Shown here one piece after another: positions 9,613 through 18,291 of a stretch of DNA of 64,000 nt. The DNA comes from Pseudochrobactrum asaccharolyticum (GTDB taxonomy: Bacteria; Pseudomonadota; Alphaproteobacteria; Rhizobiales; Rhizobiaceae). The translations under genes and the position numbers were made by a program. The notes under the pieces are model-generated. The model saw only the letters and a list, made by a program, of their open reading frames with translations, ran no database searches and was not told the origin of the DNA. The stretch is taken from assembly GCF_003314995.1 (NCBI RefSeq), contig NZ_QNRH01000001.1:310001-374000 (forward strand). Direction: 5' to 3'. How positions within the stretch are numbered: position 1 is the stretch's first letter; each line of letters opens with the position of its first letter.

Positions 9613-10887
9613 ATGTCTGTAATGAATGAGCCATTGCGGGCAGAGGGGCATGCGACTGCGGAGATGCAAGCAGCAGTCGGGGCGCAGAAAATACCGGTTA
9701 AGCAACCGGCCATGAGCCCTGCCTATCGCCTTCTGGCAGGCATTTTTCTGGTGCTGATCGCGCTTAACCTGCGCCCGATATTTTCCAGCTTTGCGGCTTT
9801 GCTGCCGGAGATTGTTGGTTCAACGGGTATCAGTTCTTTAACTGCGGGATTGCTGACGACATTGCCGGTCTTTTGTCTGGGATTTTTTGCGCCATTGGCA
9901 CCGAAATTCGGCGAGCGCATCGGCATCGAACGGACATTGCTGATCGCGGCTCTGTTGCTGGCTTTGGGGACATTTTTACGCGGTGTCGGCCCCGTGAGCA
10001 TGATGTTTGCCGGTACTATGCTGGCCGGTGCCTGTATTGCGGTGTGTAATGTGTTGTTGCCGGGGATCGTGAAGCGGGACTTTCCTGATAAGGCTGCTTT
10101 GCTGACCGGATTTTACACCATGGCGCTGAGCGGGGGAGCGGCGCTGGCCGCAGCTTTTACCGTGCCGCTTTACAAAGCGCTCGATAACTCATGGCAGCAG
10201 GCATTGGCTCTCTGGGCGCTTCCGGCACTTGTTGCTGCTTTGCTGTGGGGTGCTCTGACATGGCGTATCAAACATCAGCCCGCAGCGACTAAAGGCAAGG
10301 TGACTGGTCTGTGGCGGGATAAGATCGCATGGCAGCTGACATTCTTCATGGGTTTGCAATCATCGCTGGCTTATACGGTTTTCGGTTGGCTGTCGCCGAT
10401 CCTGCGCGAGCGCGGGCTGGATGGTCACACCGCCGGTGTGGTGGTTTCTGTTGCAATCGGGATGCAGCTTTTTGCCTGTCTGATTGTGCCGACAATTGCA
10501 GTGCGCTCCCGTAATCAGAGCCTGCTCAATGCTGTGCTGATTGCCTGTGCCTCTGTTTCTATGCTGGCGATGTTGTTTATGCCGCTCTGGTCGGTTTGGT
10601 ATTGGGCGGTTCTGCAAGGTATCGGTTTGGGCGGGCTGATTGCAGCCGCTATGACCGAGATTGTGCTGCGTTCGCCTAACCCGCGTGTGGCGGCACATTT
10701 GTCCGGCATGGTGCAATTTGTCGGTTACATGATTGCGTCAATCGTGCCGTTGCTGATCGGTATTATCCGTGACTGGACGGGCTCTTATGATGCGACTGCG
10801 TTCTTGTTTGTGATTATCGGTATCGTTGCGGCATGGAATGGTTGGGGCGCAGGCCGCGCTATCTATGTCAAAGCGAAGAGTGAGTAA
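9613..10887 (+). CDS. MFS transporter, CynX/NimT-like
   Basis: A 424-aa major facilitator with about 12 membrane segments, of the group containing E. coli CynX (cyanate) and NimT/YeaN (2-nitroimidazole). Visible marks are LIALNLRPIFSSFAALLPEI at the first segment and a drug-exporter-like middle. The substrate cannot be inferred from sequence. ATG at 9613 follows AGAAGG at 8 bases; a start 36 bases upstream is possible but has no ribosome binding site. It ends at a strong terminator. Confidence 0.8.
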   Translation: MSVMNEPLRAEGHATAEMQAAVGAQKIPVKQPAMSPAYRLLAGIFLVLIALNLRPIFSSFAALLPEIVGSTGISSLTAGLLTTLPVFCLGFFAPLAPKFGERIGIERTLLIAALLLALGTFLRGVGPVSMMFAGTMLAGACIAVCNVLLPGIVKRDFPDKAALLTGFYTMALSGGAALAAAFTVPLYKALDNSWQQALALWALPALVAALLWGALTWRIKHQPAATKGKVTGLWRDKIAWQLTFFMGLQSSLAYTVFGWLSPILRERGLDGHTAGVVVSVAIGMQLFACLIVPTIAVRSRNQSLLNAVLIACASVSMLAMLFMPLWSVWYWAVLQGIGLGGLIAAAMTEIVLRSPNPRVAAHLSGMVQFVGYMIASIVPLLIGIIRDWTGSYDATAFLFVIIGIVAAWNGWGAGRAIYVKAKSE

Positions 10888-10889
10888 AC

Positions 10890-10920
10890 AAAAAAGCCCC
10901 GCATTTTGCGGGGCTTTTTT
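10890..10920. terminator. Strong bidirectional terminator
   Basis: A perfect 14-bp stem: AAAAAAGCCCCGCA (10890-10903) with TGCGGGGCTTTTTT (10907-10920), loop TTT. It separates the MFS gene from the convergent DUF2267-like gene. Confidence 0.92.
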
Positions 10921-10938
10921 ATGCGAATGACAGGCAGA

Positions 10939-11301
10939 TCAGATGAACTGACCGAGACCCGGAATCGAGTTTACGACATCATCAACGGTTTGCGCACCGG
11001 CTTTTTCTTTTGCAAAAGCAATGGTTTCTTTGGCAACGCCGGAAATTTCACCCATGCCGAGGCCTGCGCCCATCAGCTTGGAGCCGAGACCCATAACGCC
11101 ACCCATCATATTGGAGAGGAAGCCACCCTTATCGGCGGAAGCGATCAGTTCCTGTGCACCCGGAATACCGGCGATCAGCGCGCCGACTTTATCCTGCGGG
11201 CCTTCTTTTTCGAGAAAGGCAAGGATCAGGCCAACAGCTTTTTCTGCAGTTGCACTGTCAACACCGACATTATTGGCAATACGTGTAATCAGCTCTTCCA
11301 T
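10939..11301 (-). CDS. Small DUF2267-like protein of unknown function
   Basis: A 120-aa acidic helical protein with a glycine- and methionine-rich middle (GGFLSNMMGGVMGLGSKLMG). It resembles short rhizobial proteins annotated as DUF2267; the family assignment is tentative. No signal peptide is seen. ATG at 11301 is 6 bases from GGGAG; the adjacent ATG at 11304 and an upstream extension to 11385 are less likely. The function is unknown. Confidence 0.7.
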   Translation of the reverse strand: MEELITRIANNVGVDSATAEKAVGLILAFLEKEGPQDKVGALIAGIPGAQELIASADKGGFLSNMMGGVMGLGSKLMGAGLGMGEISGVAKETIAFAKEKAGAQTVDDVVNSIPGLGQFI

Positions 11302-11604
11302 CATAGTCTCCCAAAAATTGACGTTTACGTAATAAGCATTATGGAATGATGAAATCAAGTCCTGCTTTATCCGTTTCTGTAACATAAATTGCCTTAGAGC
11401 GGTTTACGTTCATGGAGGGCGCAGTGCTCGCTCTGACATTTTAAAATTAGAGCATAATTCCTTAAACTTGAAACAGTTTAAGGAATTATGCTCCGGGTCG
11501 GGGCTAAAATATTGTCCCGTTGCGCTCTGATGGCTATAAACTTAAAATAGCTCTGCCGTTTGGTGTATATTCGGCGTGAAGATGAACGGATGAGGAGTTA
11601 CTCT
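11302..11604. repeat. Intergenic region with perfect 18-bp inverted repeat (element D)
   Basis: This 303-base gap lies between divergent genes. It holds GAGCATAATTCCTTAAAC (11450-11467) and its exact inverse GTTTAAGGAATTATGCTC (11476-11493) around an 8-base loop. A larger AGAGCGG...GCGCTCT frame (about 11397-11529) encloses it. The arms begin GAGCAT..TTCC, like the hairpins in elements B and C, suggesting a shared family. The rest should contain promoters for both genes, but none stands out. Confidence 0.75.
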
Positions 11605-13116
11605 ATGCCCGCAGATGGAAGCATCTTTCTTGGTGCCAGCCGCAAACCGGATGACAGCTATCAGCAACCGGAAGAACTGGCGCTGAAATATGCCAACCGG
11701 CACGGGCTGGTGACCGGTGCGACCGGTACGGGTAAAACCGTCAGCCTGCAGGTGATGGCTGAGGCCTTTTCTGCTGCCGGCGTGCCGGTATTTTGCGCTG
11801 ATGTGAAAGGCGATCTTTCCGGCATTGCCGCAATCGGTGAGAAGAATGATTTCTCGGTGAAGCGCGCGCAGGAAATTCATCTTGAACCTTATGATATGCA
11901 TGCGACGCCGGTGATCTTCTGGGATATTTTTGGCGAGCAAGGGCATCCGATCCGTGCAACGATTTCAGAAATGGGGCCTTTGCTGCTGGCGCGGCTGATG
12001 AACCTGACGGAAGCGCAGGAAGGCGTGCTGAATATTGCATTCCGCGTGGCCGATGAAGAGGGGCTGCTGCTTCTCGACATGAAAGACCTACAATCCATAC
12101 TCAGCCATGTTGCCGAGCGGTCTTCAGAACTCTCTGCTCAATATGGCAATGTCAGCAAGGCATCTGTGGGTGCTATTCAGCGCTCGCTACTGGTATTGGA
12201 ACAGCAGGGTGGCTCTTTCTTCTTTGGTGAGCCTGCGCTGAATATTTCCGATCTGATGCGCACCACCACAGACGGACGCGGTATTGTCAGTGTTCTGGCA
12301 GCCGATAAGTTGATGATGAACCCGCGACTGTATTCTACCTTTCTGCTCTGGCTGATGTCGGAGCTGTTTGAGCAATTGCCGGAAATCGGTGATCCGGAAA
12401 AGCCGCGTCTGGTGTTCTTCTTTGACGAAGCGCATCTGCTGTTTGATGAGGCGCCGAAAGCGCTGCTGGATCGTATTCAGCAGGTTGTCCGTCTTATCCG
12501 CTCAAAAGGTGTGGGTGTTTATTTCGTTACACAGAATCCGCTCGATGTGCCTGAAAGTGTCCTGGCACAGCTCGGGAACCGTGTGCAGCATGCCTTGCGT
12601 GCCTATACGCCGCGCGAAACAACAGCGGTGAAAACCGCCGCGGGCACATTCCGGCCAAATCCAGATTTTGATACATTCAAAGCGATCACCATGCTGTCGA
12701 CAGGGGAAACACTGGTTTCAACCTTGCAGGCTAAGGGTATTCCATCGATGGTGCAGCGCACCTTGATGCGTCCGCCTGCGTCGCGCATCGGCCCGCTGAC
12801 GGCAGATGAACGTGCAAAACTGGTCGCAACCAGCCCTGTCTCCGGCCAGTATGACCGTGTAATTGATCGTGAATCCGCGTTTGAAATTTTGCAAAAGCGT
12901 GCCGAGGATAAAGTTGCCTCAGCTGAGCAGCAGCAACAGGCGGAACAGGGCGGCGGTAGCTGGACAGATTATCTGACATCTACACTTGGCGGTGGGGGCA
13001 AGCGCGGTGGCCGTCAGACAGTTGCAGAGACGGCTGTCAAAAGCGTGGTGCGCACTGTGAGTAACTCGCTTGGCCGTGCCATTGTGCGCGGCATTCTGGG
13101 TGGCTTTAAACGCTGA
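11605..13116 (+). CDS. HerA/DUF853-family ATPase
   Basis: A 503-aa P-loop ATPase of the DUF853 group (HerA/FtsK-like helicase fold, YjgR-like). Walker A is GATGTGKT (about residue 39-46) and Walker B is LVFFFDEAH (about 269-277). The C-terminal 70 residues are low-complexity (Gln- and Gly-rich, with an AVKSVVRTVSNSLGRA segment) and may mediate oligomerisation. HerA relatives move or unwind DNA, but the role of this branch is not established. ATG at 11605 was chosen because GAGGAG lies 7 bases upstream. Confidence 0.85.
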   Translation: MPADGSIFLGASRKPDDSYQQPEELALKYANRHGLVTGATGTGKTVSLQVMAEAFSAAGVPVFCADVKGDLSGIAAIGEKNDFSVKRAQEIHLEPYDMHATPVIFWDIFGEQGHPIRATISEMGPLLLARLMNLTEAQEGVLNIAFRVADEEGLLLLDMKDLQSILSHVAERSSELSAQYGNVSKASVGAIQRSLLVLEQQGGSFFFGEPALNISDLMRTTTDGRGIVSVLAADKLMMNPRLYSTFLLWLMSELFEQLPEIGDPEKPRLVFFFDEAHLLFDEAPKALLDRIQQVVRLIRSKGVGVYFVTQNPLDVPESVLAQLGNRVQHALRAYTPRETTAVKTAAGTFRPNPDFDTFKAITMLSTGETLVSTLQAKGIPSMVQRTLMRPPASRIGPLTADERAKLVATSPVSGQYDRVIDRESAFEILQKRAEDKVASAEQQQQAEQGGGSWTDYLTSTLGGGGKRGGRQTVAETAVKSVVRTVSNSLGRAIVRGILGGFKR

Positions 13117-13141
13117 TTGTAACTTTTTCAGAGTGAATAAG

Positions 13142-13176
13142 ATGCGCCTTGTCTGTCCGACAGGGCGCATTTTTTA
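13142..13176 (+). terminator. Intrinsic terminator of the HerA-like gene
   Basis: TGCGCCTTGTC pairs with GACAGGGCGCA (one G-U pair), followed by a run of T. It lies 25 bases after the stop codon. Confidence 0.88.
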
Positions 13177-13183
13177 TGCCTGT

Positions 13184-13777
13184 TTACTTGGTAGCAGTCA
13201 CATGGAGCCAGTTGGTTGGCTCATTGTCATAACCGCTGCCGGTCAGTTCGGTAATTTCAATTTTGCTCCAGCCGAACTGCGCATAGAGTTCGCGCAGCCA
13301 TTGTTCTGAAGGGTAGTTGTAGAACCGGTCGAAGCGATCACGGCCTTCCGCTTCACCCGCTTTATAACTGGCATAGAAGGTGCCGGATGGTTTTAAGGCT
13401 ATGTGAATCTTACCGATAATGGCAGGCAAGGCCGCGCGCGGAACATGCAACAGGCAGGCATTGGCGAAAATGCCGTGATATTGCGCCTGCGCGTCAATAT
13501 CTTCAAATAATAGCACGCCGACCGGATGGTTAAGGCGTTTGGCGGCCTCTGCGGCAAGTTCCGGAGTGCCGTCTGTCGGATGCACATCATAACGGCGATC
13601 CAGCATATAGCGGCTATCCTGACCGCCGCCGCAACCGAGTTCCAGAATAGAGGCGCCGGCAGGCAGGTGCGCAAGAAACTGATCAAGCTGAATGACGGCC
13701 GGTTCACGTCTGCGCGATGCATAAGTTTCAGCTTCGCGGGCATAAAAACCAATCGTGTCCGTATCTTTAGCAGTCAT
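13184..13777 (-). CDS. Class I SAM-dependent methyltransferase
   Basis: A 197-aa cytoplasmic methyltransferase. The SAM-binding motif I is ILELGCGGGQDSRYML (about residues 44-59) and motif II is the acidic region at DVHPTDGTPELA. A conserved NACLLHVPRAAL segment follows. The substrate is unknown; the layout resembles tellurite-resistance/UbiE-like small methyltransferases. ATG at 13777 follows GAAGGA at 6 bases; the TTG two codons upstream was rejected. Confidence 0.85.
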   Translation of the reverse strand: MTAKDTDTIGFYAREAETYASRRREPAVIQLDQFLAHLPAGASILELGCGGGQDSRYMLDRRYDVHPTDGTPELAAEAAKRLNHPVGVLLFEDIDAQAQYHGIFANACLLHVPRAALPAIIGKIHIALKPSGTFYASYKAGEAEGRDRFDRFYNYPSEQWLRELYAQFGWSKIEITELTGSGYDNEPTNWLHVTATK

Positions 13778-13872
13778 ATGCAATCCTTCAATCTCTTGAC
13801 TGTTTATACGCGCTTTTAAGCTCTTTTACGGACTTGTAAATCCGTGGGGTGAGGGGGCGAATGGAGCCAATA

Positions 13873-13899
13873 AAAAGCCGGACTGCTGAACAATCCGGC
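13873..13899 (-). terminator. Terminator of the L,D-transpeptidase gene
   Basis: GCCGGA (13877-13882) pairs with TCCGGC (13894-13899). On the minus strand the hairpin is followed by a T-run (13872-13876), 27 bases past the stop. Confidence 0.75.
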
Positions 13900-13925
13900 C
13901 TTTATAAAATTTTTGATAGTTCCGA

Positions 13926-14636
13926 TCACATAACCAGAATTGGCGTCTTATTTGGAACGCGGTCATAGAGATCCATGACGTCCTGATTGACCATGCGTAC
14001 ACAGCCGGACGAGACGGCTTTACCGATCGACCACCATTCAGGATTACCGTGGATACGATACAGTGTATCAACGCCGTCTTTGAAGATATACAATGCACGG
14101 GCACCGAGCGGATTGTTCAGACCCGGAGCCATGCCGCCGTTGCGGGCGCTGTATTTTTCCAGTTCCGGCTGACGGCCGATCATGTCATCCGGTGGTGTCC
14201 AGCGCGGCCATTTGCGCTTCCACTGAATAACTGCGCGGCCTGACCATGAGAAACCTGCACGGCCGATACCCACACCGTAGCGCAGAGCCTGTCCGTCCTG
14301 CATCACCAGATAGAGAAAGCGGTTTGCGGTATCCACCACAACTGTACCCGGCATTTCACCGGTCGGGTCCTGTACCAGCTGGCGGTAATATTTCGGATCA
14401 ATTTTTTGAAACGGCACTGCAGGAATCGCATAGCCCTCATCTTCGACAGCTGCATACATGCTGGCGTAAGGGCCGATCGCTGCGCCATTATTGACCGGAG
14501 GGGCGACGGGAGCCGGACCGCCGGTCATGTCGATCACCGGAATATTGCGGCTGATCTGTGTACAGCCTGCCAGTCCGGCAGCGGCTGTCACGGACATTGC
14601 CGACATAAAAGAACGGCGGGAGAGGGATTTTTCCAT
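13926..14636 (-). CDS. L,D-transpeptidase (YkuD/ErfK family), putative Tat lipoprotein
   Basis: A cell-envelope enzyme that makes 3-3 peptidoglycan cross-links or attaches proteins to peptidoglycan. The YkuD domain spans about residues 95-236, with the catalytic signature HGNPEWWSIGKAVSSGCVRM (active Cys in SSGCVRM). The N-terminus SLSRRSFMSAM carries a twin-arginine-like motif followed by a lipobox LAGC (Cys about 25). It may therefore be exported folded and lipid-anchored. The 236-aa length is typical of Rhizobiales members. Confidence 0.88.
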   Translation of the reverse strand: MEKSLSRRSFMSAMSVTAAAGLAGCTQISRNIPVIDMTGGPAPVAPPVNNGAAIGPYASMYAAVEDEGYAIPAVPFQKIDPKYYRQLVQDPTGEMPGTVVVDTANRFLYLVMQDGQALRYGVGIGRAGFSWSGRAVIQWKRKWPRWTPPDDMIGRQPELEKYSARNGGMAPGLNNPLGARALYIFKDGVDTLYRIHGNPEWWSIGKAVSSGCVRMVNQDVMDLYDRVPNKTPILVM

Positions 14637-15209
14637 ATTTAAACCAGTCTTTTCAGAGCGTTTTTAAATGATGAGTATAATACCTGACAAATGAAAACCG
14701 GCGGGGGTAAGCCGCAGATAATCTGTGTTCAGGCACGACCCGAAAGAGCCGTTAAATCAGCGCCCTAACAGGCACAGACGGAACGGTAGTGCGGCCGCAA
14801 GGCCGGAATAATGGATCTGCCGGATGGATCCGCTATTGTGAGTCCTGACAGAGAGCCTCGTATAAAACTGATGAAAAACTGCCATAATATGGCTAACAAC
14901 TTATGAATTTTTAAGAATAGATAATTGCTTATATACCTGTTGCCTCATCGCAACATTATGCATTCTCTTGTTCTTGCTCATCTATTGTTCAGCAGACAGA
15001 TTGCTGCTGCAACACATGGTCGCGGATTATGTGTTTGAAAGGCAGAAATTCCCATGTTTTCATGGGATAATAACTTAAAATTTCCGTGATTTTTCACAGA
15101 ACTTAACTTCTCTGCATTGCCCGCGTGCCTGTGTCGGCCTATGTAGTATAGGCATGAAGACTTTGGGTGGCGGAAACTTGAAGCCGCCCACACCAAGAGG
15201 AGAAATACC
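14637..15209. ncRNA. 573-base region upstream of sodB with an unidentified structured segment
   Basis: Positions 14699-14860 are GC-rich and highly foldable. GCGGCC and GGCCG form a hairpin closed by a GCAA loop (about 14791-14805). GGATC...GATCC forms a second hairpin (about 14813-14831). End-to-end pairing of CTGT.TTCAGG with CCTGACAG is also possible. On the minus strand a TATACG -10-like hexamer precedes it, so a transcript of about 150 nt running leftward is conceivable. It matches no riboswitch, tmRNA, SRP RNA or RNase P consensus known to me, and 6S RNA cannot be excluded. Positions 14880-15130 are AT-rich with no gene seen. Confidence 0.35.
15164..15190 (+). promoter_or_regulatory. 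Hairpin in the sodB leader
   Basis: TGGGTGGC (15164-15171) pairs with GCCGCCCA (15183-15190), one G-U pair, ending just before the GAGGAG ribosome binding site. A smaller stem GCCTAT/ATAGGC lies at about 15138-15153. These could influence sodB mRNA stability or translation. Confidence 0.5.
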
Positions 15210-15806
15210 ATGGCTTTTGAATTGCCTGCTCTGCCTTACGACTATGATGCACTGACACCTTATATGTCCCGTGAAACCCTTGAGTTTCACCATGATAAGC
15301 ATCACATGGCTTATGTAACCAACGGCAACAAACTGCTCGAAGGTTCAGGTCTTGAAGGCAAGAGCCTCGAAGATGTCGTTAAAGAAAGCTACGGCAAAAA
15401 TCAGGCGCTCTTCAACAATGCCGGCCAGCATTACAACCATATCCATTTCTGGAAATGGATGAAGAAAAACGGCGGCGGCAACAAACTGCCTGCTAAGCTG
15501 GAAGCTGCAATCAAATCCGATCTCGGCGGCTACGACAAGTTCCGCGAAGATTTCATCGCTGCCGGTGCCGGTCAGTTCGGTTCGGGCTGGGCATGGCTGT
15601 CGGTTAAGGATGGCAAGCTGGAAATTTCCAAGACACCAAACGGCGAAAACCCGCTGGTACACGGCGCGACCCCAATTCTTGGCGTCGACGTATGGGAACA
15701 TTCCTACTACATCGACTACCGCAATGCGCGTCCTAAATATCTCGAAGCTTTCGTCGATAGCATGATCAACTGGGATTATGTGCTTGAGCTTTTCGAAAAA
15801 GCATAA
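15210..15806 (+). CDS. sodB: Iron-type (Fe/Mn) superoxide dismutase
   Basis: Cytoplasmic dismutation of superoxide to hydrogen peroxide and oxygen. Metal ligands are visible: His in LEFHHDKHH (about 27), His in NHIHFW (about 77), and Asp and His in DVWEHSYY (about 160-164). Gln in FNNAGQHYNH is the position that favours iron. At 198 aa it is the normal bacterial length, with no signal peptide. A strong GAGGAG ribosome binding site sets the start. It is monocistronic, ending in a terminator. Confidence 0.93.
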   Translation: MAFELPALPYDYDALTPYMSRETLEFHHDKHHMAYVTNGNKLLEGSGLEGKSLEDVVKESYGKNQALFNNAGQHYNHIHFWKWMKKNGGGNKLPAKLEAAIKSDLGGYDKFREDFIAAGAGQFGSGWAWLSVKDGKLEISKTPNGENPLVHGATPILGVDVWEHSYYIDYRNARPKYLEAFVDSMINWDYVLELFEKA

Positions 15807-15827
15807 GCTGAATTGACTTAGCTATCC

Positions 15828-15860
15828 GGCGCCGTCTGTTCTCAGACGGCGCCATTTTTA
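15828..15860 (+). terminator. sodB terminator
   Basis: A perfect 11-bp stem, GGCGCCGTCTG (15828-15838) with CAGACGGCGCC (15843-15853), followed by ATTTTTATTT. Confidence 0.93.
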
Positions 15861-15902
15861 TTTCAGCGCTTCAATGACTATTTCTACCTGTTTGAGGCAA
15901 TT

Positions 15903-16346
15903 ATGCAGTTGAGAAAGCTCTGTCGCGAAGACTGGCAATGGATACAGCTATGGTTTCAGGATGAGTATCTTAATGCTGAGCTGGGGCCGCTGGATGAAGA
16001 GTGGCTTAATCATGTTCTCAATGAAGTTGGGGGCGTTCAGCTGGTTGTTGAATGCGGAGATAGACCTGTTGGTCTGATTGGTTGCGTTTGGGGGAATGGC
16101 ACGGACCTGCCTCATGCCATAACAGATATTGCCGTTGCGCCTGATCTGCGCCGTACAGGTTTGGGGCAGAGGATTGTTGCAGAGGTTATGAACTGGGAGG
16201 GGCATCCGCTTGCCCGAAACTGGGTAGCCTATGTGGCACAGGATAATGACAGGGCATGCCGGTTTTTCATACATATTGGCTGGAAATATTGCGGAATTGA
16301 GGATGAAATGCACTGTTATCAGCTGGCTATCCCGGTACGTTCTTAA
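15903..16346 (+). CDS. GNAT-family N-acetyltransferase
   Basis: A 147-aa cytoplasmic acetyltransferase. The acetyl-CoA pyrophosphate-binding region is visible at IAVAPDLRRTGLGQRIV (about residues 76-92, R-x-x-G-x-G/A type) and the C-terminal motif B at ARNWVAYVAQDNDRACRFF. The substrate is unknown. It is likely a single gene, following the sodB terminator. Confidence 0.8.
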   Translation: MQLRKLCREDWQWIQLWFQDEYLNAELGPLDEEWLNHVLNEVGGVQLVVECGDRPVGLIGCVWGNGTDLPHAITDIAVAPDLRRTGLGQRIVAEVMNWEGHPLARNWVAYVAQDNDRACRFFIHIGWKYCGIEDEMHCYQLAIPVRS

Positions 16347-16482
16347 AATAAACTGATCTGAGAGCGGCCTTCTCCGCATTTTTCAGACTTATTTTTATTG
16401 TTACAAAAAATTAATACGCCAACCTGACGTTTTTATAGATATTCTAAATACCAACACTATAATAATTCTAAAATAGCGCTCA

Positions 16483-16583
16483 GCATGTCGCAGCTAAATG
16501 GGTGCATTTAGCGTTCGCGAACATGCGACAATTATAAAACTGGAGCGAGCGCTATGGCTTCGATTAAATGAGACACGCTCCAG
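16483..16583. repeat. Palindromic repeat family A, copy 2
   Basis: Same plan as the copy at 8206: GCATGTCGC...GCGAACATGC outer arms, GCTAAATG/GCATTTAGC inner stem, and a second hairpin CTGGAGCG (16540-16547) with CGCTCCAG (16576-16583). The second-hairpin arms differ from copy 1 (CTAGAGCG) but pair perfectly with each other. It occupies most of the 297-base gap upstream of the cytochrome c gene; the rest (16347-16482) is AT-rich and unassigned. Confidence 0.8.
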
Positions 16584-16643
16584 GCACGATTGTACTGAGA
16601 GCGCTGTTAGGAAACAGGTATTTCAGATTAAAGGACAAGGTTT

Positions 16644-17078
16644 ATGAAAAAATCTTTGGCGGTATTTTCTGCTTTATTCATGCTGACAAGTGTTGCTTCA
16701 GCTTCACCGGTTGCAGATCGTCAGGCGCTGATGAAAGACGTTGGCCGCTCAATGGGTGTTCTTGGACCTGTGATGAAAGGTGAAAAGCCTTTTGAAGCAG
16801 AAGCAGTACAGGCCGCTCTGGAACAGCTGAAAGCAGACGCCGTTAAGATGGACGCTGATACCATGTTCCCTAAAGGCTCGGAAAGCGGTGACACTGCTGC
16901 TGCGCCAAAAATCTGGGAAGATGAAGCCGGTTTCAAAGCTGAGATTGAAAAATTCCGCACAGCAACTGCCGCTGCTGCCGATGCCAAACCGCAGGATATT
17001 GATGCTCTGCGCGTTGCAATGAAAGATGTTGGCGCGAGCTGCGGCACTTGCCATCAGGCCTACCGCGTAAAGAAATAA
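16644..17078 (+). CDS. Cytochrome c'/c556 family protein
   Basis: A 144-aa periplasmic monohaem cytochrome with a cleavable signal peptide (about residues 1-20, ending ASA-SP) and a four-helix cytochrome c' fold. The single haem-binding motif CGTCH is at the C-terminus (about 134-138), as is usual for this class. The ribosome binding site is AAAGGACAAGG. Haem attachment would need the Ccm system encoded at 55.0-59.3 kb. It lies 94 bases before a dihaem cytochrome gene and may be co-expressed with it. Confidence 0.87.
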   Translation: MKKSLAVFSALFMLTSVASASPVADRQALMKDVGRSMGVLGPVMKGEKPFEAEAVQAALEQLKADAVKMDADTMFPKGSESGDTAAAPKIWEDEAGFKAEIEKFRTATAAAADAKPQDIDALRVAMKDVGASCGTCHQAYRVKK

Positions 17079-17172
17079 GTGATTTTGCCTGCACGTGCTC
17101 TGTCATGTGCAGGCTTTCTGAATTTTTGCCGGTGCGCAGTCCGGTACCCATGAATTTGGACAAGAGCTTGAT

Positions 17173-18111
17173 ATGAAACGTAAATTGATATCCGCTGCTT
17201 TGCTTTGTGCTGTTACCGGTGCCGGTGTGTTCTGGTTTCTGACGCAGCCTGTGCATGTTGACCGCACGGCACTGGACAAGCTGGCGGCAGGGGATGTCAA
17301 AAACGGCGAGCATGTTTTCTATGCAGGTGGTTGCGCATCTTGTCATGCGGCACCCGGCGCTACGGGCGATGCGAAGCTTGTGCTGGCGGGCGGGCATGAG
17401 CTGAAGACTGATTTCGGCACATTTATCGCACCGAATATTTCTCCTTCCTCTCATGGCTTGAAAGATTGGACATTAGGCGAGTTTGCCGATGCCATGCTGG
17501 AAGGCGTGGGGCGCAATGGCGAACATCTCTATCCGTCTTTTCCGTATACATCCTATACACGGATGAAATTGCAGGATGTGGCGGATCTCTACGCCTTTAT
17601 GGAAACTTTGCCAGCCTCGGATGAAGCATCAAAGCCGCATGAACTGGGCTTTCCGTTCAATATCCGCCGCGGACTTGGTCTGTGGAAAATGCTTTACCTG
17701 AATAATGCGCCAGCTGTTGCATTGAATAATCCGGATGAACAGCTCAAACGCGGACAATATCTGGTTGAAGCAATGGGGCATTGCGGCGAATGTCATACAC
17801 CGCGCAATGCTTTGGGTGGCGCAGATACGACACAATGGCTGGCTGGCGCACTTTCTGCGGAAACAGATGCACAGGGTAAACGTGGTATTGTACCGAATAT
17901 TACCAGCGGTGAGGGCGGGATTTCCAGCTGGAGTGCCAGCGATATTGCCTATGGTCTGGAGAGCGGATTTACGCCGGATTTTGATTCTATGGGCGGCTCC
18001 ATGACCGATGTGATTGCCAATACATCCAAACTGACAGCAACAGATCGTGAGGCAATTGCTGCCTATCTGAAAGCTATTCCTGAGCATAAGAATGGTTATT
18101 CTTCTCAGTAG
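17173..18111 (+). CDS. Dihaem cytochrome c
   Basis: A 312-aa protein with an N-terminal hydrophobic segment (about 7-25) that is a signal anchor or signal peptide. Two haem-binding motifs follow: CASCH (about 54-58) and CGECH (about 202-206). Each is followed by a distal Met-containing region, as in the cytochrome subunits of alcohol/aldehyde-type dehydrogenases. The electron donor is not encoded nearby. It probably passes electrons from a periplasmic dehydrogenase to the respiratory chain. Confidence 0.87.
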   Translation: MKRKLISAALLCAVTGAGVFWFLTQPVHVDRTALDKLAAGDVKNGEHVFYAGGCASCHAAPGATGDAKLVLAGGHELKTDFGTFIAPNISPSSHGLKDWTLGEFADAMLEGVGRNGEHLYPSFPYTSYTRMKLQDVADLYAFMETLPASDEASKPHELGFPFNIRRGLGLWKMLYLNNAPAVALNNPDEQLKRGQYLVEAMGHCGECHTPRNALGGADTTQWLAGALSAETDAQGKRGIVPNITSGEGGISSWSASDIAYGLESGFTPDFDSMGGSMTDVIANTSKLTATDREAIAAYLKAIPEHKNGYSSQ

Positions 18112-18291
18112 TTTAACTGGGATTTATCCTCACAGTTTTGTCATCGTTTAAATCGGATGCAATCCTTTAGTATCATGGCGGGTGTGATAGTATCTGTCTG
18201 CGGAAGCACAATGCTGTTATGATCCGCAATGTTATAAGGTCAGTCTGTCTGGACTGCGTTCCGGCTGACGCAACCGACCGGAGGATGCAAA

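Noticed and set aside
14699-14860. Cobalamin, FMN, TPP or SAM riboswitch
   Set aside because: Checked by eye on both strands; the conserved cores of these classes are absent.
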